64,000 nt of DNA from Desulfovibrio sp. (GTDB lineage: Bacteria > Desulfobacterota > Desulfovibrionia > Desulfovibrionales > Desulfovibrionaceae), in the NCBI RefSeq assembly GCF_019422935.1, contig NZ_JAHZCJ010000003.1, forward strand, positions 186,001 through 250,000, given 5' to 3'. A program made the position numbers and the translations under genes. The notes under the pieces were generated by a model, which saw only the letters and a list, made by a program, of their open reading frames with translations, did no database searches and was not told where the DNA came from. Positions 46,534 to 56,140 of the stretch are shown here, one piece after another; position 1 is the first letter of the stretch; each line of letters opens with the position of its first letter.

Positions 46534-46559
46534 AAAGGGGGGCTTTTGCCCCCTTTTTT
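46534..46559 (+). terminator. Intrinsic terminator after the SLBB gene
   Basis: AAAGGGGGGC, loop TTTT, then GCCCCCTTTTTT. Confidence 0.92.
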
Positions 46560-46653
46560 ATTTCATGCGTACAGGGTGCAAACGTGCGGTTGCATCACAA
46601 ACGGAATTTGGAGTATGGTTCTGCAAGGAATGCAGAACCTACAAGAGGAATAC

Positions 46654-47343
46654 ATGGAACGCGCCCTGGAAGCATCCCCTCTGTTTTCTGGAATGACCGG
46701 ACAGGAGGCACGTATGTGCCTTGCATGCAGCGGCGCATTTGAAGAGCAGCACGGCAAGGGTGCGCTGATTTTTGCAGAATCCGACCCACCGGAAAGACTG
46801 TATGTGCTGCTGGAAGGTGCGGTGAACGTGTGCCGGGAATCAACCGAAGGCAGACGCGCCGTCATGGCGCGTGTGGATGCCCCCGGTGATCTTTTCGGCG
46901 AGGTGCATGTTTTTTTGGGCCGGCCGAGCTATGGTTGCAGCGTCCTGGCGGAAACGCCTGTGCGCATACTGGGCATACCCGCCCGGTTTTTCTACGCCAC
47001 CTGCGAAAAAGCCTGCTCCGTCCATTCACGCATGATCCGCAACATGCTCGGCATTTTTGCGCACAAGGCTTTTTTTCTCACGCGCCGCATTTCACTGCTG
47101 TCCTCCGGCAGTTTGCGGCGCAAACTTGCAGCCTTGCTGCTGGAACACCGCCGCCCTGACGGCATAGTTTCACTGGCAATGAACCGCGAACAGATGGCTG
47201 ATTTTCTGGGCGTGACCCGCCCCTCACTTTCACGCGAGCTCGCCGCCATGCGCGACGAAGGCCTTCTGCAAATGGAGGGTAGAAGCATTCGCGTACCTGA
47301 CATAGCCTCACTGAATTTTTTGTGCGAATATTTCCCGGCCTGA
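46654..47343 (+). CDS. Crp/Fnr family transcriptional regulator (HcpR-like by context)
   Basis: A 229-residue regulator. The cNMP-binding-fold sensor covers about 1-130 ('FAESDPPERLYVLLEGAVN', 'DAPGDLFGEVHVF'), the dimer helix about 130-160, and the winged helix ends with recognition helix 'GVTRPSLSRELAAMRDEGL'. The N-terminal Cys arrangement is not that of FNR, so an oxygen-labile cluster is not indicated. The start at 46654 has AGAGGA upstream. The gene is followed by a cupin and hcp whose promoter holds a GTAAC-N4-GTTAC dyad, so it is probably the local regulator (HcpR type), though no specific signature proves this. Confidence 0.85.
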   Translation: MERALEASPLFSGMTGQEARMCLACSGAFEEQHGKGALIFAESDPPERLYVLLEGAVNVCRESTEGRRAVMARVDAPGDLFGEVHVFLGRPSYGCSVLAETPVRILGIPARFFYATCEKACSVHSRMIRNMLGIFAHKAFFLTRRISLLSSGSLRRKLAALLLEHRRPDGIVSLAMNREQMADFLGVTRPSLSRELAAMRDEGLLQMEGRSIRVPDIASLNFLCEYFPA

Positions 47344-47438
47344 TTGAAATTTATTCTTTTCATAATTAATTTCAGGTTATTGCACATCGCTTCCTTTTTT
47401 ATCCCGCTCCAAAAATATTTTCATTTTCTTGAGCATCC

Positions 47439-47452
47439 GTAACATTTGTTAC
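47439..47452 (+). promoter_or_regulatory. Candidate Crp/Fnr-type operator before cupin-hcp
   Basis: GTAAC (47439-47443), ATTT, GTTAC (47448-47452): a perfect 5-bp dyad with a 4-base spacer, the geometry of Crp/Fnr family sites. A TGATAG (47472-47477) lies where a -10 would be for class II activation. The cupin start follows at 47507. Confidence 0.6.
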
Positions 47453-47506
47453 AGAACCATTGTCCCAGCCTTGATAGAACGGAATCGTCAACACAAGGAG
47501 GGCCTC

Positions 47507-47860
47507 ATGGACCGCATTCTCAAGAACCTTGAATTCGCCGCAGCGCTGCCCCTGGCCGCGCAGGTCGAGTGCCAGCCTGGCCAGATCGCCAGCAAGACCC
47601 TTATCCAAAACGCCTCTGTGGGCATCACCCTGTTTGCCTTTGACGCCAACGAAGAAATCAGCGCCCACACCTCCACGGGTGATGCCATGGTTCTCGTGCT
47701 CGAAGGCTCGGCGCAGGTAACCATCAGCGGCCAGTCACATACCGTGCAGGCAGGTGAAGTGATTATCATGCCCGCCGGCCAGCCGCACTCTGTACGCGCG
47801 CAAGAGCGCTTCAAGATGCTGCTTACCGTTGTTTTTCCTACCCCCAAGACCCCCGCGTAG
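47507..47860 (+). CDS. Cupin-domain protein
   Basis: A 117-residue single-domain cupin. Metal-ligand motif 1 region is 'ISAHTSTGDAMVLVLEGSA' and motif 2 'VIIMPAGQPHSVRA'; a His, Glu and His set is present. Many such small cupins are induced in Desulfovibrio under nitrosative or oxidative stress; catalytic role unknown. AAGGAGGGCC precedes the ATG, an almost perfect ribosome site. It is followed by hcp after 48 bases, so co-transcription under the dyad operator is likely. Confidence 0.85.
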   Translation: MDRILKNLEFAAALPLAAQVECQPGQIASKTLIQNASVGITLFAFDANEEISAHTSTGDAMVLVLEGSAQVTISGQSHTVQAGEVIIMPAGQPHSVRAQERFKMLLTVVFPTPKTPA

Positions 47861-47908
47861 GCGGATCACCCCCCAGCCTCCGCTTTGCGGAGTATCAGGA
47901 GACATCCC

Positions 47909-49546
47909 ATGAGTAACGCCATGTTCTGCTATCAGTGCCAGGAAACCGTGGGCAACAAAGGCTGCACCCAGGTAGGCGTGTGCGGCAAAAAGCCCGAAAC
48001 AGCCGCCCTTCAGGATGTGCTGGTATATGTGACCAAAGGCCTTGCGCTGGTTGCCACGAAGCTGCGCGCCCTGGGCAAGACCGTGAACCACGAAATCGAC
48101 CGTATGGTTGTGGGCAATCTTTTCTGCACCATCACCAATGCCAACTTTGACGATGACATGATCGCCGAGCGCGTGCGCAAAACCTGTGCCGCCAAAAAAG
48201 CCCTGATGGCCGAGCTTGCCTCGCGCGACGGGCTGGCCGACGCTGCCCTGTGGGAAGCGGACGACAAGGCCGCCATGCTCGCCAAGGCTGCAACTGTGGG
48301 CGTTCTTGCCACCAGCGACGACGATGTTCGCTCCCTGCGCTGGCTCGTGACCTTTGGCCTCAAGGGCATGGCCGCCTATGCCAAGCACGCCGATGTGCTG
48401 GGCAAACATGATCCCGCCGTGGACAACTTCCTGCAGGAAGCTCTGGCCAAGACCCTGGACGACAGCCTTTCCGTGGCCGATCTCGTGGCCCTGACCCTTG
48501 AAACCGGCAACAAGGGCGTGAGCGTTATGGCTCTGCTTGATGCCGCCAATACCGGCACTTACGGCAACCCCGAGATCACCAAGGTCAACATTGGCGTGGG
48601 CACCAACCCCGGCATCCTGATTTCCGGCCACGATCTGCGCGACCTGCAGATGCTGCTTGAGCAGACCGAAGGCACGGGCGTGGACGTGTACACCCACTCC
48701 GAAATGCTGCCCGCCCACTACTACCCCGCTTTCAAGAAGTTCAGCCACTTCAAGGGCAACTACGGCAACGCGTGGTGGAAGCAGAAGGAAGAATTTGACA
48801 CCTTCAACGGCCCCATCCTGCTGACCACCAACTGCCTTGTGCCGCCCAAGGACAGCTACAAAGACCGCGTGTACACCACAGGGGTGGTGGGCTTCCCCGG
48901 TTGCAAACACATCCCCGGTGAAATCGGCGAACACAAGGACTTTTCGGCCATTATCGCTCACGCCAAGACCTGCCCGGCCCCCACGGAAATTGAGACCGGC
49001 GAAATTGTGGGCGGCTTTGCGCACAATCAAGTGCTGGCTCTGGCCGACAAGGTCGTTGACGCTGTGAAGTCTGGCGCCATCAAAAAATTTGTGGTCATGG
49101 CTGGCTGCGATGGCCGCCTCAAGGGCCGCTCCTACTACACCGAATTTGCCGAAGGCCTGCCCAAGGATACCGTTATCCTTACCGCCGGTTGCGCCAAATA
49201 CCGCTACAACAAGCTTGACCTCGGCGATATCGGCGGTATCCCCCGCGTGCTGGACGCCGGTCAGTGCAACGACTCTTACTCCCTGGCCGTTGTGGCTCTT
49301 AAACTCAAGGAAGTGTTTGGCCTCGCCGACATCAACGACCTGCCCATCGTGTACAACATTGCCTGGTACGAACAGAAGGCTGTTATCGTGCTGCTGGCCC
49401 TGCTTGCCCTTGGCGTGAAGAACATCCACGTTGGACCCACGCTGCCTGCCTTCCTTTCGCCCAACGTGGCCAAGGTGCTGGTGGAACAGTTTGGCATCGG
49501 CGGTATCAGCACCCCGCAGGACGACCTTAAGGCTTTCTTCGGTTAA
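47909..49546 (+). CDS. hcp: Hybrid cluster protein (hydroxylamine reductase, class I)
   Basis: A 545-residue Hcp. The N-terminal cubane ligands are Cys 7, 10, 19 and 25 (CX2CX8CX5C, the class I pattern of Desulfovibrio). The hybrid cluster ligands lie in '[11 protein letters not shown]', '[11 protein letters not shown]', 'VGFPGC', '[14 protein letters not shown]' and 'GQCNDSYS'. The protein reduces nitric oxide (and hydroxylamine in vitro) in the cytoplasm, protecting against nitrosative stress. AGGAG lies upstream of the ATG. No hcr-type reductase gene is next to it, as in other Desulfovibrio. Confidence 0.97.
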   Translation: MSNAMFCYQCQETVGNKGCTQVGVCGKKPETAALQDVLVYVTKGLALVATKLRALGKTVNHEIDRMVVGNLFCTITNANFDDDMIAERVRKTCAAKKALMAELASRDGLADAALWEADDKAAMLAKAATVGVLATSDDDVRSLRWLVTFGLKGMAAYAKHADVLGKHDPAVDNFLQEALAKTLDDSLSVADLVALTLETGNKGVSVMALLDAANTGTYGNPEITKVNIGVGTNPGILISGHDLRDLQMLLEQTEGTGVDVYTHSEMLPAHYYPAFKKFSHFKGNYGNAWWKQKEEFDTFNGPILLTTNCLVPPKDSYKDRVYTTGVVGFPGCKHIPGEIGEHKDFSAIIAHAKTCPAPTEIETGEIVGGFAHNQVLALADKVVDAVKSGAIKKFVVMAGCDGRLKGRSYYTEFAEGLPKDTVILTAGCAKYRYNKLDLGDIGGIPRVLDAGQCNDSYSLAVVALKLKEVFGLADINDLPIVYNIAWYEQKAVIVLLALLALGVKNIHVGPTLPAFLSPNVAKVLVEQFGIGGISTPQDDLKAFFG

Positions 49547-49594
49547 TCCCCGGTTCAAAGGGGCGGCAGATTGCCCTGCCGCTCCCATCATACG

Positions 49595-49630
49595 AAAGGC
49601 GGCGCACCTGTAATGGGTGCGCCGCCTTTT
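49595..49630 (+). terminator. Intrinsic terminator after hcp
   Basis: AAAGGCGGCGCACC (49595-49608) pairs perfectly with GGTGCGCCGCCTTT (49616-49629), ending in TTTT. Confidence 0.93.
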
Positions 49631-50015
49631 GGCGTTATAATACGGATGGCCCATATGCACAGTAGCTATTGATCGTGCCCAGCAAATGCAGCAACCAGGC
49701 TGACTACAGCGTGGTGACGCACCACCGAGATGAGTTGAGGCATATGACGCTCGTCAGCAAAAAGATCATGGAAATGCCGAGGTGGATTAGCTAAGGGGGG
49801 CCGCTCATACTACGCGCAATAGCCTGATGCCCCGAGCTGTTTACGCCCCCATGCTGCAAGTAGCTGCGGTCAATAGAATGCCAGGCAGTGAAGCGGCAGC
49901 ACATCGCCAAGCATTACGAGTACAGCGGGAAGGGACGAGGATAAAACAAGTAACGACACGGAGCGATCAAGGCTAACACTGCCGACTTGCAGACGTAGGC
50001 TGGATGCAGGGCAAC
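49631..50015. other. Intergenic region between hcp and porin terminators
   Basis: About 385 bases with stops in all frames and no recognised gene, tRNA or repeat. Confidence 0.5.
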
Positions 50016-50046
50016 AAAAAAGGGGAACCCGAAGGCTCCCCTTTTA
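50016..50046 (-). terminator. Intrinsic terminator of the porin gene
   Basis: On the minus strand AAAAGGGGAGCC, TTCG loop, GGTTCCCCTTTTTT. Stable UUCG-type loop; the plus strand also ends in TTTT, so it could act both ways. Confidence 0.92.
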
Positions 50047-50065
50047 ATCGTAAGGCTAGGTACTC

Positions 50066-51625
50066 TTAGAAGGAGTACACGAAACGGACGTTCACGTTCC
50101 AGGGATCACGTTCCTGGTCGCTACGGCCGTTCATCTTGCTGTTGCCCCACACGCCGCGGGACTGGTCAAGCCAGGTGGCGATGTAGGCGGCGTCAAGGGA
50201 CACGGTGAAGTTGTCATACATCTTGTAATCGTTGGACAGACCGAATTCCAACGCGGTGTCGTTGGTGGTCATGTACAAGGGGTTCATACCGGCCAACTGG
50301 GAGTTGGGGCCAGTGGAATCCTTCAGGGTCTTGTACGCACCGTTGTGACCAGCAAGGTAACGGGTCATGGTGGTGCTGTTGGTGCCGCCGATGAGGTTCA
50401 GGCGGAAGGTGTGCTTCAGGTTTTCGATGAAGCTCATATCCTTCAAGCGGGCGCCGATACCCCAGGTGCCGGACATGTCGTAGCCGAGGATGGCTTCGCG
50501 GCCAATCATGGGTCCGCCGTTGAAGGCGAAGTCAGAGAAGCCGTTGTTGTTGTTGTTCACGCTGATGGAAGGCATGCGTTCGGAACCGTTGGCCGGGTTG
50601 CCGTCGTCGCCGGAAGCGTACCAGCCGTACAAGCCGGGGATGGCCCAGTCAAGCTTGTATTCGAACAGCAAAGAACCCAGCCAGCCAGCGCGGTTGGCGC
50701 GGCTGTCTTCATAGGAGACGGAACCGTAGTTGAAATCCCACGCGATGCGGAAGGGATCAAACGCGGTCACTTCGCCGGTCAGGCCAGCCCACACGGCGTT
50801 GCCGTAGGTGCCCATGGCCTTGGTGCTGGCGCTGCCGTCCTTATGCAGGGCACCGCCAACGGGGATCATACCAGCGGCAGGAAACTTGCTGCTGGTACCG
50901 GAAACGTTGCTGTAGTACTTGTTGTAACCCTCGCCACGGAAGGCGTTGGGGCCAATGGCGCTGTACATGACCCAGGGGGTCACTTTCACGCCGTCAAAGG
51001 TCAGGGGCACCAGCAGGGCAAACACGTCCATGTTGTCCATGTAGCTGCTGCGGTTGCCGTTGTGGTCAACGGTATTGACGTAGTTGTCGTTGTAAGGACG
51101 GGCCCACAGGGCGGTCACGCCAACGGTTTCGTTGAACTGGTAGGAGGCGGTGATGCCGGCCACGTCATCGTTAAAGACGTTGCTGCCGGTGGTGAAGCTG
51201 GGCAGAGCCATGCCCTGAATGCCCATGCGGAACTTCAGGTCAGTCTGGGGAACCATCCAGTCGATGTAGGCGTTCTTCACTTCGACAACATTATTGCCGT
51301 CAGCGCCAAGGGCACCGCCCTGATCGGAACGGCCCCAGGCCTGGTCGCCGAGTTCAAAGAACACGGTACCGGACAGGGCTTCAGAAGCCACGGCGTCCAA
51401 CTGCAGACGAACGCGCTGACGAGCTTCGAATTCGTCTTCGTTCTTGTACTGCTTGGTGGACTGATTGAAGCCCGTCTTGCCGTTACCGCCGGTGAAACCG
51501 CCGTTCTGGCCGTAGTCGAAGCTCATGATCCACTGGCCCTTGGCCTTGAAGTCGATGGCGCTGGCGCCCGTGGCAACGCCGAACACAAGGCCGGCCGCCA
51601 ACAGAAGAGTAGCGATCTTTTTCAT
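50066..51625 (-). CDS. Outer-membrane trimeric porin (Desulfovibrio type)
   Basis: A 519-residue beta-barrel protein. Signal peptide about 1-23 ending 'GASA'; the mature part is rich in alternating aromatic strands such as 'VGVTALWARPYND' and ends in the canonical C-terminal Phe ('NVRFVYSF') needed for Bam recognition. It matches the abundant Desulfovibrio porins of the DVU0797/DVU0799 type (family recalled from memory). Codon use is strongly biased, as in a highly expressed gene. The start has GAAAGGA upstream; a good sigma-70 promoter and terminator flank it, so it is monocistronic. Confidence 0.9.
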   Translation of the reverse strand: MKKIATLLLAAGLVFGVATGASAIDFKAKGQWIMSFDYGQNGGFTGGNGKTGFNQSTKQYKNEDEFEARQRVRLQLDAVASEALSGTVFFELGDQAWGRSDQGGALGADGNNVVEVKNAYIDWMVPQTDLKFRMGIQGMALPSFTTGSNVFNDDVAGITASYQFNETVGVTALWARPYNDNYVNTVDHNGNRSSYMDNMDVFALLVPLTFDGVKVTPWVMYSAIGPNAFRGEGYNKYYSNVSGTSSKFPAAGMIPVGGALHKDGSASTKAMGTYGNAVWAGLTGEVTAFDPFRIAWDFNYGSVSYEDSRANRAGWLGSLLFEYKLDWAIPGLYGWYASGDDGNPANGSERMPSISVNNNNNGFSDFAFNGGPMIGREAILGYDMSGTWGIGARLKDMSFIENLKHTFRLNLIGGTNSTTMTRYLAGHNGAYKTLKDSTGPNSQLAGMNPLYMTTNDTALEFGLSNDYKMYDNFTVSLDAAYIATWLDQSRGVWGNSKMNGRSDQERDPWNVNVRFVYSF

Positions 51626-51706
51626 GGTTATCCTTCCTTTCTTTTGCCCCGCTTGGGACTATGGTTTCATACAAACGCCTATGGAGCGGTTTCCCGCTTC
51701 GGTGTG

Positions 51707-51735
51707 AATATATGGAAGGCCTAAACACTTTGCAA
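51707..51735 (-). promoter_or_regulatory. Sigma-70 promoter of the porin gene
   Basis: On the minus strand TTGCAA (51735-51730), 17-base spacer, TATATT (51712-51707), about 80 bases upstream of the start. The AT-rich bases 51770-51840 upstream could act as an UP element. Confidence 0.65.
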
Positions 51736-52013
51736 GCCCTATCGTGCAAAAATTTTTACCAAAAAAGAGCAGCTTTGGCCCAATATTGTATATTGATCTA
51801 TATTTAAGTAGGTTAAATAAAATCTAGATATAAAAAAAATTTCTGACGCACACCTGTCACAGTGTCATTTTTTTGCAGGACGCGTCCAAATTTCCGCGCT
51901 GCTGGCTTACAAACTGTCAGATAGTCGTCGGTTAAAAAATTTTTCACCGTCCTTTTCTCTGCCGCCGCAGATGCAAATCTGGACTTTCCTGGCGGCCACA
52001 GACTCCAGAATGC
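51736..52013. other. AT-rich upstream region of the porin gene
   Basis: No gene. Contains CAATATTGTA at 51781-51790, identical to one arm of the dyad at 1457-1466, and runs of A and T. Confidence 0.4.
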
Positions 52014-52051
52014 AAAACGGCCATGCGCATTTCCAAAAAGCGCATGGCCGT
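52014..52051 (-). terminator. Terminator of the ABC transporter operon
   Basis: ACGGCCATGCGC (52017-52028) pairs perfectly with GCGCATGGCCGT (52040-52051); on the minus strand TTTT follows the stem. Confidence 0.8.
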
Positions 52052-52093
52052 AAACAGCGACAAACTGATCAGACGTAGTAGTGAACCGCACTA

Positions 52094-53158
52094 CTAGCTG
52101 GCGGCATCCACTGGGAACCACAAGGGTTTCAAGAAGTGCAGGCGGCAGGTTTCGCCTTCCTGCGGGCCTCGGGAGTACCGCCCCTTCTGCACCCGCACGC
52201 TCTGCTCGCCCACGCGTACCTGATAGTCAAGCTGCTCGCCCAAGAATGTACGCCGTTCCACAATGCCGGGCACGCCGCCTTCATCCACAAAATCGATCTC
52301 GTTGGGGCGGCTTGCAACAACTCCCCGCCCGGTCTGCACAATGGAGGCATCCGGGGCGCAGCCCGCCGGGAAGTCGGCACTCACGCCGTCAAGCTGCATG
52401 TGCATTGCCGTTACCGACATTTCCGTAAAGTTGGACAGCCCGATAAAGCTGAACACAAAACGGTTGGCGGGCCGGGTGTAGACCTCCAGGGGCGAGGCCA
52501 CCTGCTGCACCACGCCGTTCTTCATCACCAGAATGCGGTCAGAAAGGGCCATGGCCTCCGACTGATCGTGAGTCACATACATGATGGAGAAACCGTAAAT
52601 TTTTTGCAGTTCCTTGATCTCAAAGCGCATTTCTTCCCGCAGATGCGGGTCGAGGCTTGAAAGCGGCTCGTCCAACAGCATGACTGAAGGATTGATGGCC
52701 AGCGCCCGGGCAAGAGCCACACGCTGCTTGCCCCCGCCAGAAAGATCCGCAGGGCTTTTTTGCGCAACTTCCAGCAGGTTGGTATGCCGCAAGGCATCCG
52801 CGGTGCGCTTGTGCAGCTCCGCCGAGCCGATCTTCTTGATGCGTAGCGGAAAAGCCACATTTTCATACACGCTCATGTGCGGCCACACGGCAAAAGCCTG
52901 AAACACCATGCCGAAATCGCGTTTTTCAGGCGGCAGATAGTACTTTTTGGCGCCGGACGAAAGCAGCTTGCCGTTCACGCTGATTTCGCCCTCATCCAGA
53001 TCCTCAAAGCCCGCCACCATGCGCAGGGTTGTGGTTTTGCCGCAGCCCGATGGCCCGAGCATGGAGAAGCATTCGCCATCGCCTATCTCGAGATTCAGGG
53101 AAGAAACAGCCTTAACCTTGCCAAAATACTTGCTAACATTGCTGAGTGTAATGGACAT
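52094..53158 (-). CDS. ABC transporter ATPase (Fe3+/phosphonate class), second copy
   Basis: A 354-residue ATPase. Walker A 'GPSGCGKTT' at about 35-43; Q-loop 'GMVFQAFAVWPHM'; signature 'LSGGGKQRVALARAL' (LSGGQ-type with an unusual Gly-Lys); Walker B 'VMLLDEPLSSLDP'; H-loop 'VTHDQSEAM'. A TOBE-like C-terminal domain follows from about residue 240. Its start lies 2 bases after the permease stop. It differs clearly from the other ATPase of this operon (54946-56001), which has a standard LSGGQQQR. Confidence 0.92.
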   Translation of the reverse strand: MSITLSNVSKYFGKVKAVSSLNLEIGDGECFSMLGPSGCGKTTTLRMVAGFEDLDEGEISVNGKLLSSGAKKYYLPPEKRDFGMVFQAFAVWPHMSVYENVAFPLRIKKIGSAELHKRTADALRHTNLLEVAQKSPADLSGGGKQRVALARALAINPSVMLLDEPLSSLDPHLREEMRFEIKELQKIYGFSIMYVTHDQSEAMALSDRILVMKNGVVQQVASPLEVYTRPANRFVFSFIGLSNFTEMSVTAMHMQLDGVSADFPAGCAPDASIVQTGRGVVASRPNEIDFVDEGGVPGIVERRTFLGEQLDYQVRVGEQSVRVQKGRYSRGPQEGETCRLHFLKPLWFPVDAAS

Positions 53159-53160
53159 AA

Positions 53161-54852
53161 TCAGGCCTGCCTGGACTTGGCGAAGTGGTTGATAATGCTC
53201 TGCCCCGTCACGATAAGAATGAGGGCAATGCCGGCCAGAGCCGCAGATGTCACGGTCTCGCCGTCTTCATTGAGCGTGTAGATTGCCACGCCGATGGTGC
53301 GGCTGGTTGTGCCGTACAGCATGACCGAAACCGTCAGTTCGCGCAGCGCAGGCAAAAAGATCAGAAAGAAAGCCGCGACCATGCCGGGCCGCACCAGGGG
53401 CAGCACCACATCGCGCAGGGCCTGCCACATGCTTGCGCCGCAGGCGCGGGCCGCCTCCACCAGCGAATCGTGCACCTGCTCCAGCGCCGCCGAGTTGGCT
53501 TTGAGCGAAAATGCCATGTACCGCGCAATGTAGGCGATAAGGATAATCCATATGGTGTTGTAAAGATTCACGCCAAAACGTCCGCTCCAGGCCAGTATCA
53601 CGCCAAGGGCGATGACCGAGCCGGGTACGGAAAAAGGCAACATGCCCAGAAACTCCAGAAAGCCCTTGCCCCGCACCTGCATCTTTACAATGACGTAAGA
53701 AATCATGACGCCCGCAAACATGGTGATGGTGGCGGCAGCCAGCCCAAGGCCGATGCTGTTTTTGATAGCCTGCTGGGTCTGATCCCACTCAAAAAGCACG
53801 TACTTGTAGTTGTCGAGCGACAGATTCTCCCAGGTGATGGGCACGCCGTAGGTTTTAAGCCCGCCCACAAGAAAGATGGTCACAGTGGGCAGCACAATGG
53901 TGATGGCTATGTACAGCAGGCAGAACACAAACAGAGGCGTGCGCAGACCGCGCAACTTGAGTTCCATGGGTCGGAAGCTCTTGCCCCCGATGATCTGGTA
54001 TTTGCCGGACCCCAGCACCTTGCGTTGCAGCCAGATAATCAGGCCCGCCGTAACAACCAGCACCGAGGCCAGTACCGTGCCGGTGCGGATGGAGGCAAAG
54101 CTGCCCGCGCTCTCATGGATGCGCTCGTAAATCAGCGTGGGGATGTTGTAGATGCCCACCTCGATGCCAAGCACAGCCACGGTGCCAAAGTGCGCCATGG
54201 AATACAGCATGATGAGCAACGCGCCCGAGAGGATGCTGGGCAGCACCAGGGGCAGGGTTATCTTGCGGGTGATGGTGAACAGGCCCGCGCCAGATATCCG
54301 GGCCGATTCTTCCAGCGTGGGATCCATGCGCTCAAGCGCGCCACATACCTGAATGAACACAAAGGGGAAAAGATACATGGTTTCAATGGAAATGATGCCC
54401 GCATAAGAAAAGATGTTGAACAGGGCATCTTCCGCACCCGTCACATCGCGCCAGAGCCTGTTGATATAGCCCGCGCGGGGCGAGAGCAGCATCTTCCATG
54501 CCAACGCGCCGATGAACGAGGGCAGCATGAAGGGCACAAGAAACATGCTCTTCATAAAACCCTTGTAAGGAATGTCCGTGCGCGTCACCAGCCATGCAAA
54601 AAACGTCCCCACGGTGGTGGCGCAGAGGGTTACGCCGCTGGCGATAAACAGCGAGTTCATCAGGGCCTGATAGGTTTCGCCCTCGCTGAGGGTTTTTACC
54701 AGATCCGCCGCGTTGAACTGCCCGTTTACAAAAAAGGCGTTGAAAAAGATGAGCGCCACCGGCACCACGACCACGATAACCAGAATAGCAATGGAGAGCA
54801 GCAGAATCACCTCTGCCACGCCCCACGAACGCTGTTGTCTGACTGCTTGCAT
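53161..54852 (-). CDS. ABC transporter permease, fused two-domain type (FbpB/PhnU-V class)
   Basis: A 563-residue inner-membrane protein with about 12 TMs forming two BPD_transp_1 halves. The first half has 'GAGLFTITRKITLPLVLPS' (EAA loop 1, about 200-218) and the second has 'ACGASMWQALRDVVLPLV' (EAA loop 2, near 490). In related systems such fused permeases import ferric iron or 2-aminoethylphosphonate. I chose ATG 54852, which gives a normal N-terminus; the ribosome site is poor there and GTG 54915 is an alternative. Flanked on both sides by ATPase genes. Confidence 0.9.
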   Translation of the reverse strand: MQAVRQQRSWGVAEVILLLSIAILVIVVVVPVALIFFNAFFVNGQFNAADLVKTLSEGETYQALMNSLFIASGVTLCATTVGTFFAWLVTRTDIPYKGFMKSMFLVPFMLPSFIGALAWKMLLSPRAGYINRLWRDVTGAEDALFNIFSYAGIISIETMYLFPFVFIQVCGALERMDPTLEESARISGAGLFTITRKITLPLVLPSILSGALLIMLYSMAHFGTVAVLGIEVGIYNIPTLIYERIHESAGSFASIRTGTVLASVLVVTAGLIIWLQRKVLGSGKYQIIGGKSFRPMELKLRGLRTPLFVFCLLYIAITIVLPTVTIFLVGGLKTYGVPITWENLSLDNYKYVLFEWDQTQQAIKNSIGLGLAAATITMFAGVMISYVIVKMQVRGKGFLEFLGMLPFSVPGSVIALGVILAWSGRFGVNLYNTIWIILIAYIARYMAFSLKANSAALEQVHDSLVEAARACGASMWQALRDVVLPLVRPGMVAAFFLIFLPALRELTVSVMLYGTTSRTIGVAIYTLNEDGETVTSAALAGIALILIVTGQSIINHFAKSRQA

Positions 54853-54945
54853 ACCTGACCGCCAAATTTGGAGTAATCCTGCGCCCGTTATCCAGCCCGC
54901 CGGATTGTCCGGCACGCTGCGCGGCGCGCTGCTGCAAAATCCAGC

Positions 54946-56001
54946 CTAGCTGAACCAGTGCGCCCCACGAAGGTTGATGACGCATTCGTCCCCTTCGTGC
55001 AGCAACAGATCGCGGGCCAGGGCCTCGTGGGTATCCACCGCCGTGCGCACCTGCTGGCCGCACACATCGAGCTGATAATCGGTAAACGCGCCCAAAAAGC
55101 TGGCGCGGCGCACCGTTGCCCGCAACCCCTGGCCTTGACGGCCCAGTTGCACATCTGAGGGGCGAAATCCCACCCTCACCTCGCCAGCAAGACCAGCAGG
55201 CGGCTCAAGGGGAAAAACATGCCCGTCAATGCTCGCAACCCCGCCGCCCACGGTTGCCCGCAAAAAATTGCTCATGCCCAGAAAGGAAAAAACAAATTCG
55301 TCTGCTGGCGTGGCAAAGAGCTCTTCGGGCGTGCCTATCTGGCGGATGGCCCCCTGCTCGTCCAGCAGGGCCATACGGTCAGATATGGCCAGCGCGATTT
55401 CCTGATCATGGGTCACATACAGGATGGTCACGCCCAGATTTTTTTGCAGTGCCTTGATTTCAAAGCGCATTTCTTCACGCAGATTGGCATCAAGGTTGTT
55501 CAGCGGCTCATCCAGCAGCAAGAGGCTGGGCTGGGCCACCAGGGCGCGGGCCAGGGCCACCCGCTGCTGCTGCCCACCCGAAAGCTGGGAGGGGAGGCGA
55601 TCTTCCATGCCGGTGAGGTTCACATCGTCAATGCTCTTTTGCACCAGGGCTGTAGCCTCCGCGGCATCACGCCGGGCGATCTTGAGGGGATAGCCCACGT
55701 TCTGGCGCACCGTCATGTGCGGCCACACGGCATAATCCTGAAACACCACGCCAAGGCTACGCTGCTCGGGGGGCAGGGCCGTGCCGCTCTCGGCATCTGC
55801 CACAACTTCGCCGCCAATGCTCATGCGCCCGGCATCCAGTGTTTCAAAGCCTGCCATGATGCGCAGCAGCACAGTTTTGCCGCAGCCGGAAGGCCCGATG
55901 AGGGTGAAGCATTCGCCGTCCCGCACCGCAAGAGATAAATCCTTAAGAACCGTATGGTCGCCAAAGGATTTTGATATGTTTTCAAGAAGTATTTCTGCCA
56001 T
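54946..56001 (-). CDS. ABC transporter ATPase (Fe3+/phosphonate class), first copy
   Basis: A 351-residue ATPase. Walker A 'GPSGCGKTV' near 37-45; Q-loop 'GVVFQDYAVWPHMT'; signature 'LSGGQQQRVALARAL'; Walker B 'LLLLDEPLNNLDA'; H-loop 'VTHDQEIAL'. A TOBE-like domain ends the protein. It lies between the binding protein gene (139-base gap) and the permease gene. Its signature is canonical, unlike its partner. The two may form a heterodimer. Confidence 0.92.
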   Translation of the reverse strand: MAEILLENISKSFGDHTVLKDLSLAVRDGECFTLIGPSGCGKTVLLRIMAGFETLDAGRMSIGGEVVADAESGTALPPEQRSLGVVFQDYAVWPHMTVRQNVGYPLKIARRDAAEATALVQKSIDDVNLTGMEDRLPSQLSGGQQQRVALARALVAQPSLLLLDEPLNNLDANLREEMRFEIKALQKNLGVTILYVTHDQEIALAISDRMALLDEQGAIRQIGTPEELFATPADEFVFSFLGMSNFLRATVGGGVASIDGHVFPLEPPAGLAGEVRVGFRPSDVQLGRQGQGLRATVRRASFLGAFTDYQLDVCGQQVRTAVDTHEALARDLLLHEGDECVINLRGAHWFS

Positions 56002-56140
56002 GAAAATTCCCGCTTGCGCTGTGGCGCTGTCGGGCAGCGCCTGCCGATTGCTCCCCGGCAAGCATGCCCGTGGCTGATTCAGACCTCCCGCGCGGCGTAA
56101 CCGCGCGGGAGCAGGATGCCAAATTGTAACGTTTCCGCCA

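Noticed and set aside
47735..49660. 641-codon minus-strand open frame opposite hcp
   Set aside because: Long open antisense frames are expected opposite highly biased GC-rich genes; hcp is certain on the other strand.
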